A DNA stretch of 64,000 bases from Cliona cf. orientalis (Eukaryota; Porifera; Demospongiae; Clionaida; Clionaidae): the NCBI GenBank assembly GCA_963930775.1, contig OZ005703.1, positions 2,046,001-2,110,000 on the forward strand. Reading direction: 5' to 3'. Positions within the stretch are counted from its first letter, which is position 1. Each line of letters starts with the position of its first letter. The position numbers and the translations under genes are program-made. The notes under the pieces were generated by a model that saw only the letters and a program-made list of their open reading frames with translations, was not told the DNA's origin and searched no databases. Positions 13,484 to 40,982 of the stretch are shown here, piece after piece.

Positions 13484-14755
13484 AGTGCACGCGCGTGCAA
13501 GCATGCGTGTGTGTCTCGTCTACTTCACAGCATGAGTAGTGGAGTAAGTACCCGCAACATACAAGTGTAATTATAAATAATAGTATTAATTATATATTTA
13601 GGCTACCAGTCCATATGTAAGTTTAAGGATGTTGATACAATTAGAGCTCTAGAGAGAGGTCCCATCTTCTTAACACTGCCAACAGCAGAGCAGCAGGCCT
13701 GCATTAGTCCAGTAGCCTAGCCTTCCGTCCGTCATCAGCTGAGTAGTGTTGTCTATGGGCTGTTAGCTTTAAGGTTGCTCTGAACCAGCAAGAGTGGCTT
13801 ATTTGGTTAAAAATTCAAATTGGCAGGGAAATTCGTTGAAAACGGACACCAGTAAAAGAGGATGCATGCACATGCCTTTATGCATCCACATGACCCCCTC
13901 ATAATAATATTATACCGTGGTATCTTCACATTTCTTGTATCAATCCTTTCCTTATCAAGCAAACTTTATCTATAAAAACAAAATTAATGCCTAGGCTACG
14001 CTACTGTAATCAGTAAACTTTCATTCAGAGTGTTAAATCTTTTGAAGTGAGATTACTTTTAATCCTTTAAGTAGCTGTAGTACTGAGTGGTTTCAATGTA
14101 TCATGGTCATATTGTACTCCGACAACACTGCTTTCATGAAATACTCTGTAGTATGTGGACATGCTCTTTCAATCCGGGCATTTGTGGTAGTGTTGTCAGC
14201 TACTGTAACTGTATGAATATCCAGTTTATATTGTAGTTGAGATTAAACATACGTGTAGCCGAGACTAATTTGGCCAGCCTGTCTAATGAATAACAGCTGG
14301 GAGGTGTGTCTTAATGATATTCACGACCTGTCAGATGATTCCCCAGCCACAAATGCTGGGCCCTGACCTTCCATATTAGCCGTAAACAATTATTAAAACA
14401 TGTACCCATTATGTGTTGCTGTGTATGTGGTAATAGCTCTGATGTCACTGGATTCATGACTACCTGCTTACTCTCATGGTGATGTTTGTGTGTAATACAT
14501 TATAGGCTAGCTATAAGCTTAGGACTATCATTTTCAAAAACATGTTTGTGATCTAAGAGCTCAACTCCGCGCAAAAACATACACACGCACACATGTGTTT
14601 GTCCTCGTGGCCTTGTATGTGTACATGTACACTGTACGTGTACGTGTATGTGCATGTATGGATGACATGTGCTCTGGAGTGTGTACTCTGTTATACTGGT
14701 AGTGTATGATGTGTAGTGTAATGAGAAATGATGCATACACATCTACTACATACAT

Positions 14756-14830
14756 AATAGTTATCTGACAGTAATTGGGGTGCATGAGATGCATGGTCGA
14801 ATGCAGCCCAATTACTGTCAGATAACTATT
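14756..14830. repeat. Perfect 24-bp inverted repeat with 27-nt loop
   Basis: The left arm 14756-14779 (AATAGTTATCTGACAG... to GGG) is the exact reverse complement of 14807-14830. The fold is a single 75-nt hairpin. It may be a tiny MITE. Its size also fits a small-RNA precursor, but nothing in the sequence proves processing. Confidence 0.85.
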
Positions 14831-15002
14831 TTGTTGGTAGTTGATCATTGACCTACTTTATGATGACCCAATCCCTTCCCATAGCCGGCAAATTGCCTAT
14901 AAAAACTTTGGTTCCTTAGCAACTACCAACAAATGTACATGTGCTATAGGATTGTTGAGCTTTGAATGTTATTACTGTTTTGGTATAATTATGATAATAC
15001 CT

Positions 15003-15040
<38 letters not shown>

Positions 15041-15066
15041 CCTCTCCCCCCTGCCACCTCTCACAG

Positions 15067-30878
<15,812 letters not shown>

Positions 30879-31495
30879 CCAAAAACACTACTAAGAATAG
30901 AATGACATTGTGAAATTTGTGTTCCATTCAATATTATAATAATATTATATTATTTGTGTATGTACGTGTCACCAAGATTTTGTGTTTCATTAATGTACGT
31001 ACGTGTACATGTATGTGTATTGATATCATCTGCCTTATCCTCATTTTTTCTAATGTTGCATGCATGTGCCATAATATTATTATTATTATTATAGATCACA
31101 ACATCATTTCAATGTCTTGAGTGTTTCTGTTCCAAGCCTATCAACACCAAATTTCAAGTGTGTGTGAAGTTAATGCATCGATATCTTTTACCTTTAAATA
31201 TTATTCTTTATTCCTCATGACCGTTGTCTTCCCAACTTTCCTGACTGTGTTTAATAATGATTATTAATGATGTGCATGCATGATTTTTTTGTGATGGAAT
31301 CAATGATTAAAAACCATTATAAGACACTGTACGTGATGGCGACAATATACATGTAGTCCATATTATAGCAGCCTATAGCTGCCTCCTGCATTATCATTGC
31401 ATTACTCACGGTTCGAATTCTTATTTTACATAATTATAGGGTATAATAATATTATTATTATTATACAGTAAGTGTCAGCTTATAATATTATTTCT
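30879..31495. other. Convergent 3' region between MAST and Kelch-kinase A
   Basis: This holds the 3' UTR of MAST and, on the other strand, of the Kelch kinase. It is AT-rich with ATAATATTATT runs. Much of it is repeated at 42967-44220 as part of the segmental duplication. No open gene is seen. Confidence 0.7.
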
Positions 31496-32422
31496 TCATA
31501 CAATAGTTGCAATATCACATCGATTTAAATTATGAGGTCGACCCCATTCATTCTGACCACCAGCCACAAAGATCTCTCCATGTGGAAGAACAATAGCAGC
31601 ACATCGTGATCGTTTAGTGGGCAAGTAATTGATGTTGATCCAGCTCCTGCTGCTTGGCTGGTAAAGGTGGATGGCTGAGCTGCTATCACCACCAACCGTC
31701 AGTAGAGCACCGTGAAGAGTAAGGAGGGTGGAATTTTTGACCAGTATATCTGTCAGGATCTGCCATGGCGATTTTGATGGTGAGGTCGATGAAACCGCTT
31801 GAGAAATGAGCTCATCCAAACACACACTGAAGACTTGCTGATTAACATTTGCATGAAGAAGTCCAGAAGATAGATGACTTGATATGTACCACATATTTCC
31901 ACTAATGACTGAGGACATTGTTGAGAATCCCTTGGGTAACGGTAAGCCTTCAAACCACTTCTTCGAGACAGTATTTAGGAGCTCAACTTTGTCCAGGCTT
32001 GCATTATATTCATTACCACCACCAGCAACAATTAGCCACCCTTGGTAAGTGATAACTGACACAGAATGCCGTTGTGTGGGCATATCAGGAAGTGGGTGTG
32101 TCCACGATCGTGATCCCTCATCCCACACTGCTAGCTCACTTGTTGCTCCTGGAGGCAGTGATATTCTTTTACCGCCAACCAGAACAAGTTGGTCATTCAC
32201 TGCAGCCATGCCAAACCACTTCTTGCCATTATTTGGGAGCATTGTCCACGATCCACTGTGAATATGGTATACCATCAGTATTTGTGAGTTTATAGTTATG
32301 TAGGCATCTCCCCCTCCAATATAGACATTATCACCAATCAGTACGGCTTGGCAATTTGTCATATCCAATGGCATACGTTTACCTGCCCTCCACTTCAACT
32401 CTAGCGGTAACTTCAGTGATAT
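31496..32422 (-). CDS. Kelch-propeller exon of copy A
   Basis: The last exon encodes 308 residues with repeated Kelch signatures: YIGGGD, LVLVGGKR, LIVAGGGN, LLTVGGDS and IFVAGGQ, each spaced by about 50 residues and followed by W-containing strands (GSWTMLP, RSWTHPLPDMP, KKWFEGLPLP, RSWININYLP). About five or six blades are visible. The stop is TGA at 31496-31498, after ...CDIATIV. Confidence 0.9.
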   Translation of the reverse strand: MSLKLPLELKWRAGKRMPLDMTNCQAVLIGDNVYIGGGDAYITINSQILMVYHIHSGSWTMLPNNGKKWFGMAAVNDQLVLVGGKRISLPPGATSELAVWDEGSRSWTHPLPDMPTQRHSVSVITYQGWLIVAGGGNEYNASLDKVELLNTVSKKWFEGLPLPKGFSTMSSVISGNMWYISSHLSSGLLHANVNQQVFSVCLDELISQAVSSTSPSKSPWQILTDILVKNSTLLTLHGALLTVGGDSSSAIHLYQPSSRSWININYLPTKRSRCAAIVLPHGEIFVAGGQNEWGRPHNLNRCDIATIV

Positions 32423-34612
32423 CTATAATATTATTAGAACAATATTGCATGAGTATTATTAAAAGTTACTTAGCTACATACCTTATGCTGCTCCTCTATT
32501 GACTGTGATGGCTCTTCCTTTATGGATCTTACTTGCTCCTACATAATAATGAAGCACTACAGTGCAAAATCCTTTGCTGCAGGTTCCTCTCATGCAAGCA
32601 CATCAATGCTAGCAAGAGCCAAAGGAGTAACCAAAAGAATGCATGCTGCACACGATTACTAAACACGTAGTGTGCAGCAGTATTACATGTGCCATACCAA
32701 TGCATGTATGCAGTATCAGCAGTTTTGGCATACACAGAGAGCCAAGAAGCTAATCTGCTAGTGTGGTACAATCATTCAGTGACAAGCTTGTCGTCTTGTT
32801 GGATCTATGGCTAACTTAGTTACTATATACCGGCACACTGTTGAAAAGAAACCAATGCTGTCCCTTTTACCCATCCAAACCCCTCTGGAGCGAGGAAGGC
32901 CAGAAAATGATGCCACAACTCTCGAACGAAGCTTTTCAGTGAAAGCCACATGACCAAAAAACCTAGAAAATACCACAAAGAACCCTATGAGGCTATGGTA
33001 CCTTGTTATTGAGGCATAAATTATGTAAGTGGCAGATTTTGTGGTAATAGATGAGAACAGACAGAACAAGTACCGTAATCCTTCCAGCCCATGCAAGCTG
33101 AGGGTTAATAACATTAGGGGTGAGAGTACCACCCCCTAGGCCAAGTGAATTTACTACCCCTAAATACGTAGACTGCATGAGGCCAATTTCAAAGCTATAA
33201 GACAAACCTGTTCTAGTCTCTGTAGCTGAGCCTGACATTGTCTTAGCTCTCCCACAAGTCTGTTGATCTCAATATTTCTCTGTTTTAACTCTTCCTCCTG
33301 GTCTCTCAACTGAGCTTCTCTCTTTTCCAGATCAGCAAGCAGCCTCTGGTATAATTATTAGCATGGCAATATATTGTAGGTATGTACTAGCCTCATCCCC
33401 AGGCCACTCCCATGTTTTCAATGTTACACGCATAAGTTGTAGCCTCGTCCCCAGTCTCCCTGATCTTTTCTCTGATGTGTGTTGAGACGAGGCTACAACG
33501 TATTGTACTTTCTAGTATAGGCGCTGCTAAAAAGTAATTATAGATCGGTCAAACGGTCAAGCGGTATTCTGGGCCCTATCTCCAGCATAGCTTGGCGGAG
33601 ATTTTGCGCATGCGCAGTTAGTCGATAGTCAATGGGTCAAGGGCAAAAATTCACCGTGGTCAAGCAATCTTTAGACATCAAAAATCTTGACTGCGATTGC
33701 AGCTCTGGACACAGTGCCTATGGGAGTGATCCCCCTTGCTAAGAGCTGCAATTAGAACAATTCTGAAAGTTTCACCAGAGCTCAAGCATTATCACTAGCT
33801 AATTGGTACTATTTTAATAGTGGCAGTAACTATATCAGTGGCGAAAACAACAAATTAAAATAGGGTTCTATTTTCAATTCTTATTACTCTGATCACTGAA
33901 TCATGCTCGAGTTGCTGGTACAGTCATCAGAATGGTTGTCTCTAACTCCAGAAAAACATCAAAGCAGTAGGTAGCTAAGTGCCCATATAAATAAATGTAA
34001 GAGACCACTTCGTTTGACATCTAAACTGTTACATAGCCGATAGATCGATGGATGGTACATGATATAGCATGTAGCAATATGTTCCAATTAAATAGGCGCT
34101 GCTAAAATAATTAATGTCCAGAAAGGCGCCTTAAATTAGAACCAAAAAAATTGTGCAGCTCTCAAAGGGCACATAAACTAGGGTGGCGCATGTAATTATT
34201 ATTTTACGGTGTTGGTTCATAATACTCGTATTAGTACCAGTACATGCATACCTCCTGAATACTGTTCAATTCGGTATCCTTTAGTTGAAGTTCTGCCATC
34301 AGCTCTCTAGTCTGCACATCCTTTTGCTGTAGTAGTTCATTATTCTGCAACAATTCAATTGCTTGTTGCTGTATCTGAGCATCTTTTTGTTGAATATCAG
34401 CATCTTTCTGTCGAATTTCTACATCTTTTTGTCGAACTTCTGCATCTTTCTGTCGAAGATCAGCATCTTTATGTTGAATTTGAGCATCTTTCTGCTGTAG
34501 TTGCTCATTAGATCTGGCAAGCTCAGCCTATGAAATGGACCATGATACATACACATTGAATTTTTTTGATCAGGTCAAAATTATAGCTTCTGGTCACCTC
34601 CCACTTGTACTT

Positions 34613-34654
<42 letters not shown>

Positions 34655-37600
34655 CAGATAATATACTGATAACTACATGTACCTGTTCATGGTCCAGCTC
34701 CTGTTGCAACTGTTGAATCTCTTCATCCTTAGCTGCTGACTCATCGCTCTTCTCCCTCACCTCTGTTTCCCGCCTTTTCAGAGCTCTCATCATCACCACC
34801 TGCCTCACAGCATCAGCTTTTGCTATTTCTCCATAAGGACCTTCAATATCAGCCTTCATTTCTTCGAGACAGGCAATCACCTCCTCCGATGTTGGTCTCT
34901 CTGATGGATCATTGTGGAGGCACCTTTTCACAAGTAGTACCAGAGGATGCTGGTCACCAGTTGGAAATTTAATTTCCAGCTGTCGAATGTACCGCTCTCG
35001 ACGCTCCACTTCAGAACGAGCGATCAGACTGTGACGATCTTCGGGGTCAATGTATGTGGGTTCAAGAAGGTTACCAGGGAATGTCTGGAGATAAACAGTT
35101 AAGCATATTTTTTACGCAAAAAATTACTATGCAACAGTAACAAGGCTAGGCAAACTACATTCATTTAGCATCCTCCACTTCCTTGAACTTCATGTGGGTA
35201 GGTGGTACTATAATTAGATCACATTCTTGAGGTCAGTATAATAAAACATACATACTCTACACATTCTTTATTCTGCCCCCAAGTTAGTGCCACACCTCAA
35301 GCCAAATCGGGGAAGCTAAGTGGCATATGGGCGCTCATTACATCCCAAGTCCCAATCCACAAAAAGAATTCGGCTGACCGATGCGGTAATTAATGATGAA
35401 ACGATGATGAAAGTATGATGAAAGTTATGATGAAATTATGATGAAATTGGGGTGAAGACTGCTTCAAAATATTTAGCTCGCATGTCATTGACAGGGTGTT
35501 GAGACCCAGAATTCGAACCTAGCGTAGAAGAGATCGTGGTCTATCGATGATATATGGTGATTCTCTCAGTTCGCTTTCTTCAGTGAGCTCACTCTCTGGG
35601 AGATTTCCCTATTCAGTCGAGCACCTGGCAGGTGAAGGTCAAATCCGGGTCAACCGGCTCAAGCCGCGCGCCCAATATATGTGTATACGGAGCATGCGCA
35701 GTTTATCGACGTGTCCTAGTTCGAATTATGGCGGCGTACAGTAGTACGTGTAATACTTTTCATGAGGGACGAGGGATGTAGTCTAACTTTTTCATTAGCT
35801 ACATCCCAAGTCCCAGTAAACAAAAAACAATTCGGCCTACCGATGAGGTAATTATGATGAAATGATGATGAAACTTATGATAAAATTATGATAAAATTGG
35901 GGTGAAGACTAGCTGCTTCAAATTGTTTAGCTCGCATGACAGGGTGTTGGGACCCAGAATTCGAACCTAGCATAGGCTCCAACTTTTCCTAAACAGCTCC
36001 AGGGACGTAGACCACACCCACTAGATACGCCCATCATTAATTAAAACTCCACCCATACCACACCCAATATGATTGAATTTGATGACAACAATGGCCAGAA
36101 TATACTTTCTAGAGCATGAATTTGCAAGCCTAGTAGTGCAAAAACCAAAGTTTGTAAGGCACTACCACAAGCAGCTTGTTCATTTTACCATGAGTAAGTG
36201 ATTAGTTGTACTACTACTACAGTGTTGATACTAGTGTCTGGACCTCTTCCGGGACCAATAGTATAATTGTAGTGGAGCCTTCCGGGACGCGGGACAGTTG
36301 CTAAAAATCCGGGACTGTCCCGGAGATTCAGGGACAGTTGGAGCCTATGACCTAGTGTAGAAGAGATCGTGGACTATTGATGATATATTATGGCGATTCT
36401 CTCAGTTCGCTTTCTTTAGCGAGCGAGCTCCCTGGGGGAGGGGGGGGGGGATTTCCCTATTCAGTCGAGCACATGGCAGGTCAAGGTCACGTTCTGGTCA
36501 ACCGGCTCAAGCCGCATGCCCCAATATATGTGTATACGGAGCATGCGCAGTTTGTCGATGTATCCGAGGTTGATAATGGCGGTGTACAATGGGAGCAGTT
36601 CTTGAGGGATGAGGGATGTACCATATGGCCGGAAATTTTCGAGGGAGCCAATTTTCGCGGTTTTCGAGGTTGACTGGCGATCCACGAAAATTAAATCCGC
36701 GAAATAAAAAGCCTAAACGCACGCGCGATAACAGGGGGCGTGGCCATCGTGGTGCATGCCGCTGCGGTAACAGCTGGTTTACTTCGCACCAGTTCTGTTC
36801 ATTATTGTTGAGCTTCTTCTGCACAAATGTCTCTAGCCTCGATCATATGCTACTCTCGTGCTATTTCTCGATCTCTGCTAAGTACAAGTACGATCGATCG
36901 ATCACTTGCTGTATTTTTTCGGCCAGTTCCAACATAACGAGATTCGACTCAGCCGCGGCGCACGTGCAGTAAGAGGTCGGATATTGTGGGTGGAGCAACT
37001 CTGGAACGTCCATCTGCGAAAATTAGATCGCGAAATCTTTGAGGATGGGCCTTCCGCAAAAATTGGATCCCTCGAAAATTTCTGGCCATACGGTAGTCTA
37101 TTACATCCCCATGGCCTTGTTGCTGTAGAAACTATTCTTGTGTACTGATGCCTTACCTTTGCTTGTTTTCTAGCCGTCTATTCGAGCTGGATGCGAGTGC
37201 TCGAGCTGCATCTTTTGGTGAGCTATATTTAGAGTTAGCGTGGCCAACAATCTTTACTGCAACGATTATGCGCATGCGCTATGAGCTAGCGAACATGTGG
37301 ACGACGTATCGCTACATACATACAAACAAACATACATACATAAGTACAGCAATATTCTCGTAGTAATGATTAGTGTGGGGCTCACTCAGGCTCGCCCCAA
37401 TTATGAGATCTATGATGGGTGGTTAGTCTCGTGACCCAGCCCCCTAAAACGCACGCGAAAAAGGGGTCTTATAACATTGTGTACGAGTGGCCATAGAGAT
37501 GCAGTGTCGAACGAACGGTGCAAAGCACTGCGTGTTTTGAGAGGCCTGCTCAACAGGCCACCGAGCCTCAAGTGAAGCGAGAGACGAGGTCTGTTCTTTG

Positions 37601-40458
37601 TCATAGCCTGGTGGTAGATTCGACAGAGCAAGAACGTTAATGTCGCCATTGCAATGGTGAGTTTGAGCAGCTGCATGCTGTTGATCTCCATGGAGGGGTG
37701 TGGTCTACAAAGTAATACTAGGTTCAAAGTTTGTGCTGCTGTACTTGCATGCGCACTGTACTGACGATTGACATACGTACAGCTAGGGAGATCATGATAC
37801 TGTTTAGACTAATTTCTCTGAGTAGCTATATACATGTATGTATGTGAGCTTTAATACTGTAAGTAACTCATGCATATTAGCCACATTATTCCATGATTAT
37901 GACATCAAGTATGTATATTATATATATGAAACCTTGACCACATCCCCAGTAGCTACATGGTGTATAGTATGGTAATGGTCGTTAATATAGTGTGTGCACA
38001 GTCTACAAGCCACATCAATGCCGGTGCCTCAACCAACTCTCGACCTCGATAGTGACAAGTTTCGATGCTTTGATCACAGGAGATGAACTTGATAGCGCTG
38101 TTACAGTACAGCTTCCGAGCATCAGGTTGGTCGCAGCATGGCATGCAGCGTGCATGCTATATATAGCACAAGGCTAGCTTTATTTATCCACGGGATTACG
38201 TCAGCTAAGAGAACGCGTGAACTTCGGCCAGCGGTACTTGTCGGAGAGAGTAGCACTCAGCTTTTAATCCACTTACTGGATACCGGCATCAGATACTCTA
38301 CATACTTGCTGATTTTCAAGTCTCAAAAAGGCTCCATTGAGGCCCTGAATTTTCTCATATTTACCTCATAGATTACCTAAGAGATTCATTACACCATAGG
38401 TTTCATCACACATTACACCATAATTACCTCATAACCACAGAAAAGTAAACTGCTACTGTAGTCTAAGTCTAGGTATGATCTAATTTAGAACTGTAATCGG
38501 CTACAAACGCAGGTCTAAGCTAGCTATACTAGCCCAGACAATGATGATAGCTATATAGCATGTACTTTGGATCGAAGATAATAGAGGGGGCAACCCTTTA
38601 CTATGCTAGCCTCGTCCCCAGGCGCCCCGATCTTTTCAACTGCAGGCGAGAAAAGAGGGGGAGCCTGGTAAAACTTATCACGTGCGTGACGTCAAGTGGA
38701 ACCAACTTCCATATATGGCACAACAGCAAGTTGGCCAAGATCAAGCCAAGAGTTCGAGTTCTACAATCAGTACGTTACAATCGGCTATGAATCAGCAAGA
38801 GGAGACGCTTCAGCATCTTCGCTATGTGTCAAAAACTGCGATTTGCATGGTAACTCAATCGTGTCCATGCTCAGGTGGAACCGACTAGTCACTTGGACGT
38901 TGGCACGATCATCGAGTTTACCATGCAAATCGCGGCTTTTGACACCCAGCTAAGGGACTGAAGGGCCCTGGCTTGCTGATTCATAGCCGTTCAGATCGAA
39001 AAGCTCGAACTTCGGTGAGAAATTCTGTGCCTCAAGCCGGCCAACTTGCTGTTGTGCCATATAGCTAATATGGAAGTTGGTTCCACCTGACGTCACGCAC
39101 GTGATAAGTTTTACCAGGCTCCCCCTCTTTTCTCGCGTGCAGTTGAAAAGATCGGGGCGCCTGGGGACGAGGCTATTACTATGCTATGAGCGAAGGCTCA
39201 CCCCCTCGATGGTTCATTCTAGTACTACTACAAGTATGTCAAAGCTAGTTTATGAATAACAACAATATATGAAACTGGTATATTTACACGCACCAGTGAC
39301 TTGTCCCATGAGTGTTCTCAAATTCATGTAGTAACTATGTACACTCAACATGCATAATTACATTAAGGCTATATTATTAGGTAGAGTACATAATATATTA
39401 TTACTAGGAATAGTATAGAATGGCCAGTTTTGATAGCTACTCACAAACTGGCAAGTTTGATATACTGATAGTACCTGGATTATGAGAACTATAATGGGAG
39501 ATAATGCGCCTGGTGAGGCAACCCACATTAGATTAGTGTGATCCACTTGTTTTTGCTGTGGTACATACATATATACTAACAGTTACTGTGAATGTAGTTT
39601 GCACAGCCTAATATTATTAGCTATGTGTGCATGTCATGCAAGCGCTCAGGATAAGATAAGCATCAAGCACCAGTAACTATAGCTATTGCATAGCAAAATA
39701 ATGAATGACACTGACCTGCAACCCAATAAATATTCCAAGGTGTCCAAATGAAAAGATGTCTAGGCTGGGGCCGTAGTGAGCTACATCAGCCAGTGCTTCC
39801 GGAGGCATGTACACCAGTGTCCCTGGATTTCGAGACAGTGTCTGAGCTAGCTGACCTGGCTGGATGTTCACGATACGAGAATTCCCCAAATCAGTGATTT
39901 TGGCTACAAGGGAGGAAGTCAAAAGCACATTCTTTGAAGTCAGGTCCCTGTGGATGATTTGAGGATTGTGCTTGTGTAGATAGAGCAGACCCCTGGCTAT
40001 ATCTTCAAGTATCGATCGTTTCAAAGTTAAAGGGATATTCGGAACTGTCTCGAGTAGATCATCCAAGCTGTTGTCCAGTCTCTCCATCACCAGCACAGGG
40101 AGTTGGCAGTTGGGCAGGAAGCACAGACCCAGGAACTGGGTGATGTTTGGGTGACGAAGATCAGACATCAGCTGGCACTCCTGCACGTACTTGGTAGCAA
40201 TTTCCTGCACTCCGACATTTCCAACATCCAGTAATATTTCATGGATCTTCTTTCCAGCACACATGAGCCCATTCACCTCAACCTATAGTAAAAAGCAGCC
40301 CCAGTATGGCATGTCAATCATGTAAATAATCACTTCACCTCTTCCACTGTTCCATAGGATCCAGTGCCCAACTGCCTACCAGTGGGTCTCGCCTGCACTA
40401 CAAAACGACGCAGGTTCCTGTCATTTGCGAGAGCTCTGAGCTGTCGTTGCGCTGCCAT
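31496..40458 (-). CDS. TKL-like protein kinase / coiled-coil / Kelch-repeat protein, copy A
   Basis: Seven exons chain in phase 0 on the minus strand: 40339-40458, 39716-40282, 34683-35084, 34252-34527, 33208-33345, 32482-32538 and 31496-32422, giving 828 residues. The kinase domain spans about 24-300: G-loop GTGSYG (31-36), lysine pair in CAGKKIHE (51-52), IIHRDLTSKN (149-158), DLG at 171-173 in place of DFG, MPPEAL, and RCLHNDPSERPT at the end. A coiled coil follows (about 330-520), with QKDAxxx heptads, and then a Kelch propeller (about 540-820) with repeated GG and W motifs. Family knowledge: HRDLTSKN kinases group with TKL/tyrosine-like kinases, and Kelch propellers bind partner proteins. 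Substrate is unknown. A 2-base deletion near the end removes five residues relative to copy B. Confidence 0.88.
33346..34251 (-). other. Copy A intron 4 with short inverted-repeat remnants
   Basis: No exon is seen. It contains a fragment of the GCCTCRTCCCCAG element family (33399-33500), a TGCGCATGCGCA palindrome at 33605-33616, and a 15-bp direct repeat (TAGGCGCTGCTAAAA) near 33520 and 34093 that may mark a former insertion. Confidence 0.55.
34613..34652. repeat. (CA)n microsatellite
   Basis: About 18 CA units in intron 3 of copy A. Absent from the corresponding intron of copy B. Confidence 0.95.
35341..35778. mobile_element. CATCCC MITE, copy 1 (438 bp)
   Basis: The ends are CATCCCAAGTCCC and GGGACGAGGGATG (11 of 13 complementary), flanked by TA on both sides (35339-35340, 35779-35780). 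It contains an ATGATGAAA-type repeat and GACCCAGAATTCGAACCTAG. TA target duplication points to a Tc1/mariner-type transposase acting in trans. Non-autonomous: no transposase frame. Confidence 0.75.
35802..36618. mobile_element. CATCCC MITE, copy 2, interrupted by a nested element
   Basis: A second direct copy of the 35341-35778 element with the same ends and TA flanks (35800-35801, 36619-36620). Its middle is split at 35972-36348 by another inverted-repeat element. The two halves otherwise align with copy 1. Confidence 0.75.
35972..36348. mobile_element. Nested inverted-repeat element (377 bp)
   Basis: The ends are ATAGGCTCCAACTTTTCCT and the reverse complement of ATAGGCTCCAACTGTCCCT. It sits inside copy 2 of the CATCCC element; the uninterrupted site is visible in copy 1. 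Flanking AACCTAGC and GACCTAGT share six of eight bases, suggesting an 8-bp target duplication of hAT type. Confidence 0.75.
36621..37093. mobile_element. CCATATGGCC MITE (473 bp) with ~40-bp terminal inverted repeats
   Basis: The left end CCATATGGCCGGAAATTTTC... mirrors the right end (reverse complement CCGTATGGCCAGAAATTTTC...), and the match continues through CAATTTTCGCGG. TA lies at both borders (36619-36620, 37094-37095). It abuts the CATCCC element and shares its TA. No transposase frame. Confidence 0.8.
37958..38440. repeat. Dispersed repeat R1, copy in kinase A intron 2
   Basis: It aligns with 45930-46061 plus 46511-46850 in intron 4 of copy B. Shared stretches include GATTACGTCAGC, GATACTCTACATA, GGCTCCAT.GAGGCCCTGAATTTTCTCAT and CACCATAGGTTTCATCA. 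It occupies different introns in the two genes, so it is a dispersed repeat rather than part of the segmental duplication. Confidence 0.65.
38607..39175. mobile_element. Long inverted-repeat element (569 bp) with 9-bp target duplication
   Basis: The element starts TAGCCTCGTCCCCAGG and ends with its reverse complement. The arms continue through CGATCTTTTCAACTG, CACGTGCGTGACGTC and CAACTTGCTGTTGTGCC, so nearly the whole element folds on itself. TTACTATGC flanks it on both sides (38598-38606, 39176-39184). A 9-bp duplication with long terminal inverted repeats is typical of Mutator-like elements. No transposase is encoded. Confidence 0.85.
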
Positions 40459-40982
40459 ATTTTAGGCCACTCCAATTTGATGTATTATTTCACGAGTAGG
40501 ATAGCCAGAAAGAGTGAGTCGATCGGTAGGAATAAATTGTAAACGTCATGTATGAATATCATTATATTTTTGCTGCGTGAGCCAAACGCATCCTCGACGG
40601 TGGCTGGCAAAACACATCTCAGATCTGTCATCTCATTGTTAAACCTGTCCTTTTAAGGACAAAGGCTCCTGTCTCATCACATGCAACTTGAACAAAATTA
40701 TGCAAAATACTATGTCCCAATCACACTCCATAACTGCCATGCAAGTTAGCATAAAACTTGCCTATTAATAGCTGCACTACACGGCTATCACATTATATTG
40801 TCTCATACATAACTGGGGCCACCTTTTAGCTAAGTTGTTCAAAAAAAAAAAAAAAAAAAAGCAGAAGCTATGTGAATAAAATTCAGTAACTACGTTTAAT
40901 TTTATAAATCATTAGTTCAAGTGAATTATTTTTTAGGCATTATCCCGAGTCTCTCACAATGACTTAGTAACTGTCCACATTA
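40459..40982. other. Upstream region of Kelch-kinase A
   Basis: Homology with copy B stops just upstream of the ATG, so this 5' flank is unique. I see no firm promoter motif. A poly-A tract lies near 40840-40860. Confidence 0.5.

Larger units (their letters stand above)
12606..15066. other. Non-coding stretch before the first firm MAST exon
   Basis: No coding exon is seen. It contains an AG microsatellite (12928-13015), a GT microsatellite (13458-13483), a 24-bp-stem hairpin (14756-14830) and, at its 3' end, the (CT)n polypyrimidine tract of the 15067 acceptor. If the ATG at 12603 is the MAST start, this is intron 1. Confidence 0.55.
35085..39715 (-). other. Copy A intron 2, expanded by transposon insertions (4631 bp)
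   Basis: The matching intron in copy B (47774-47911) is 138 bp. The extra length holds two TA-flanked CATCCC elements, one with another element nested in it, a CCATATGG element, a dispersed repeat shared with copy B intron 4, and a 569-bp long inverted-repeat element. No exon is seen. Confidence 0.85.

Noticed and set aside
33520-34107. Insertion flanked by a 15-bp direct repeat TAGGCGCTGCTAAAA
   Set aside because: No terminal inverted repeats or coding content were found between the repeats, so I could not call it a mobile element.
37425-37710. Possible element beginning AGTCTCGTGACCCAGCCCC
   Set aside because: The start looks like a repeat end, but I could not find a matching right end or target duplication.
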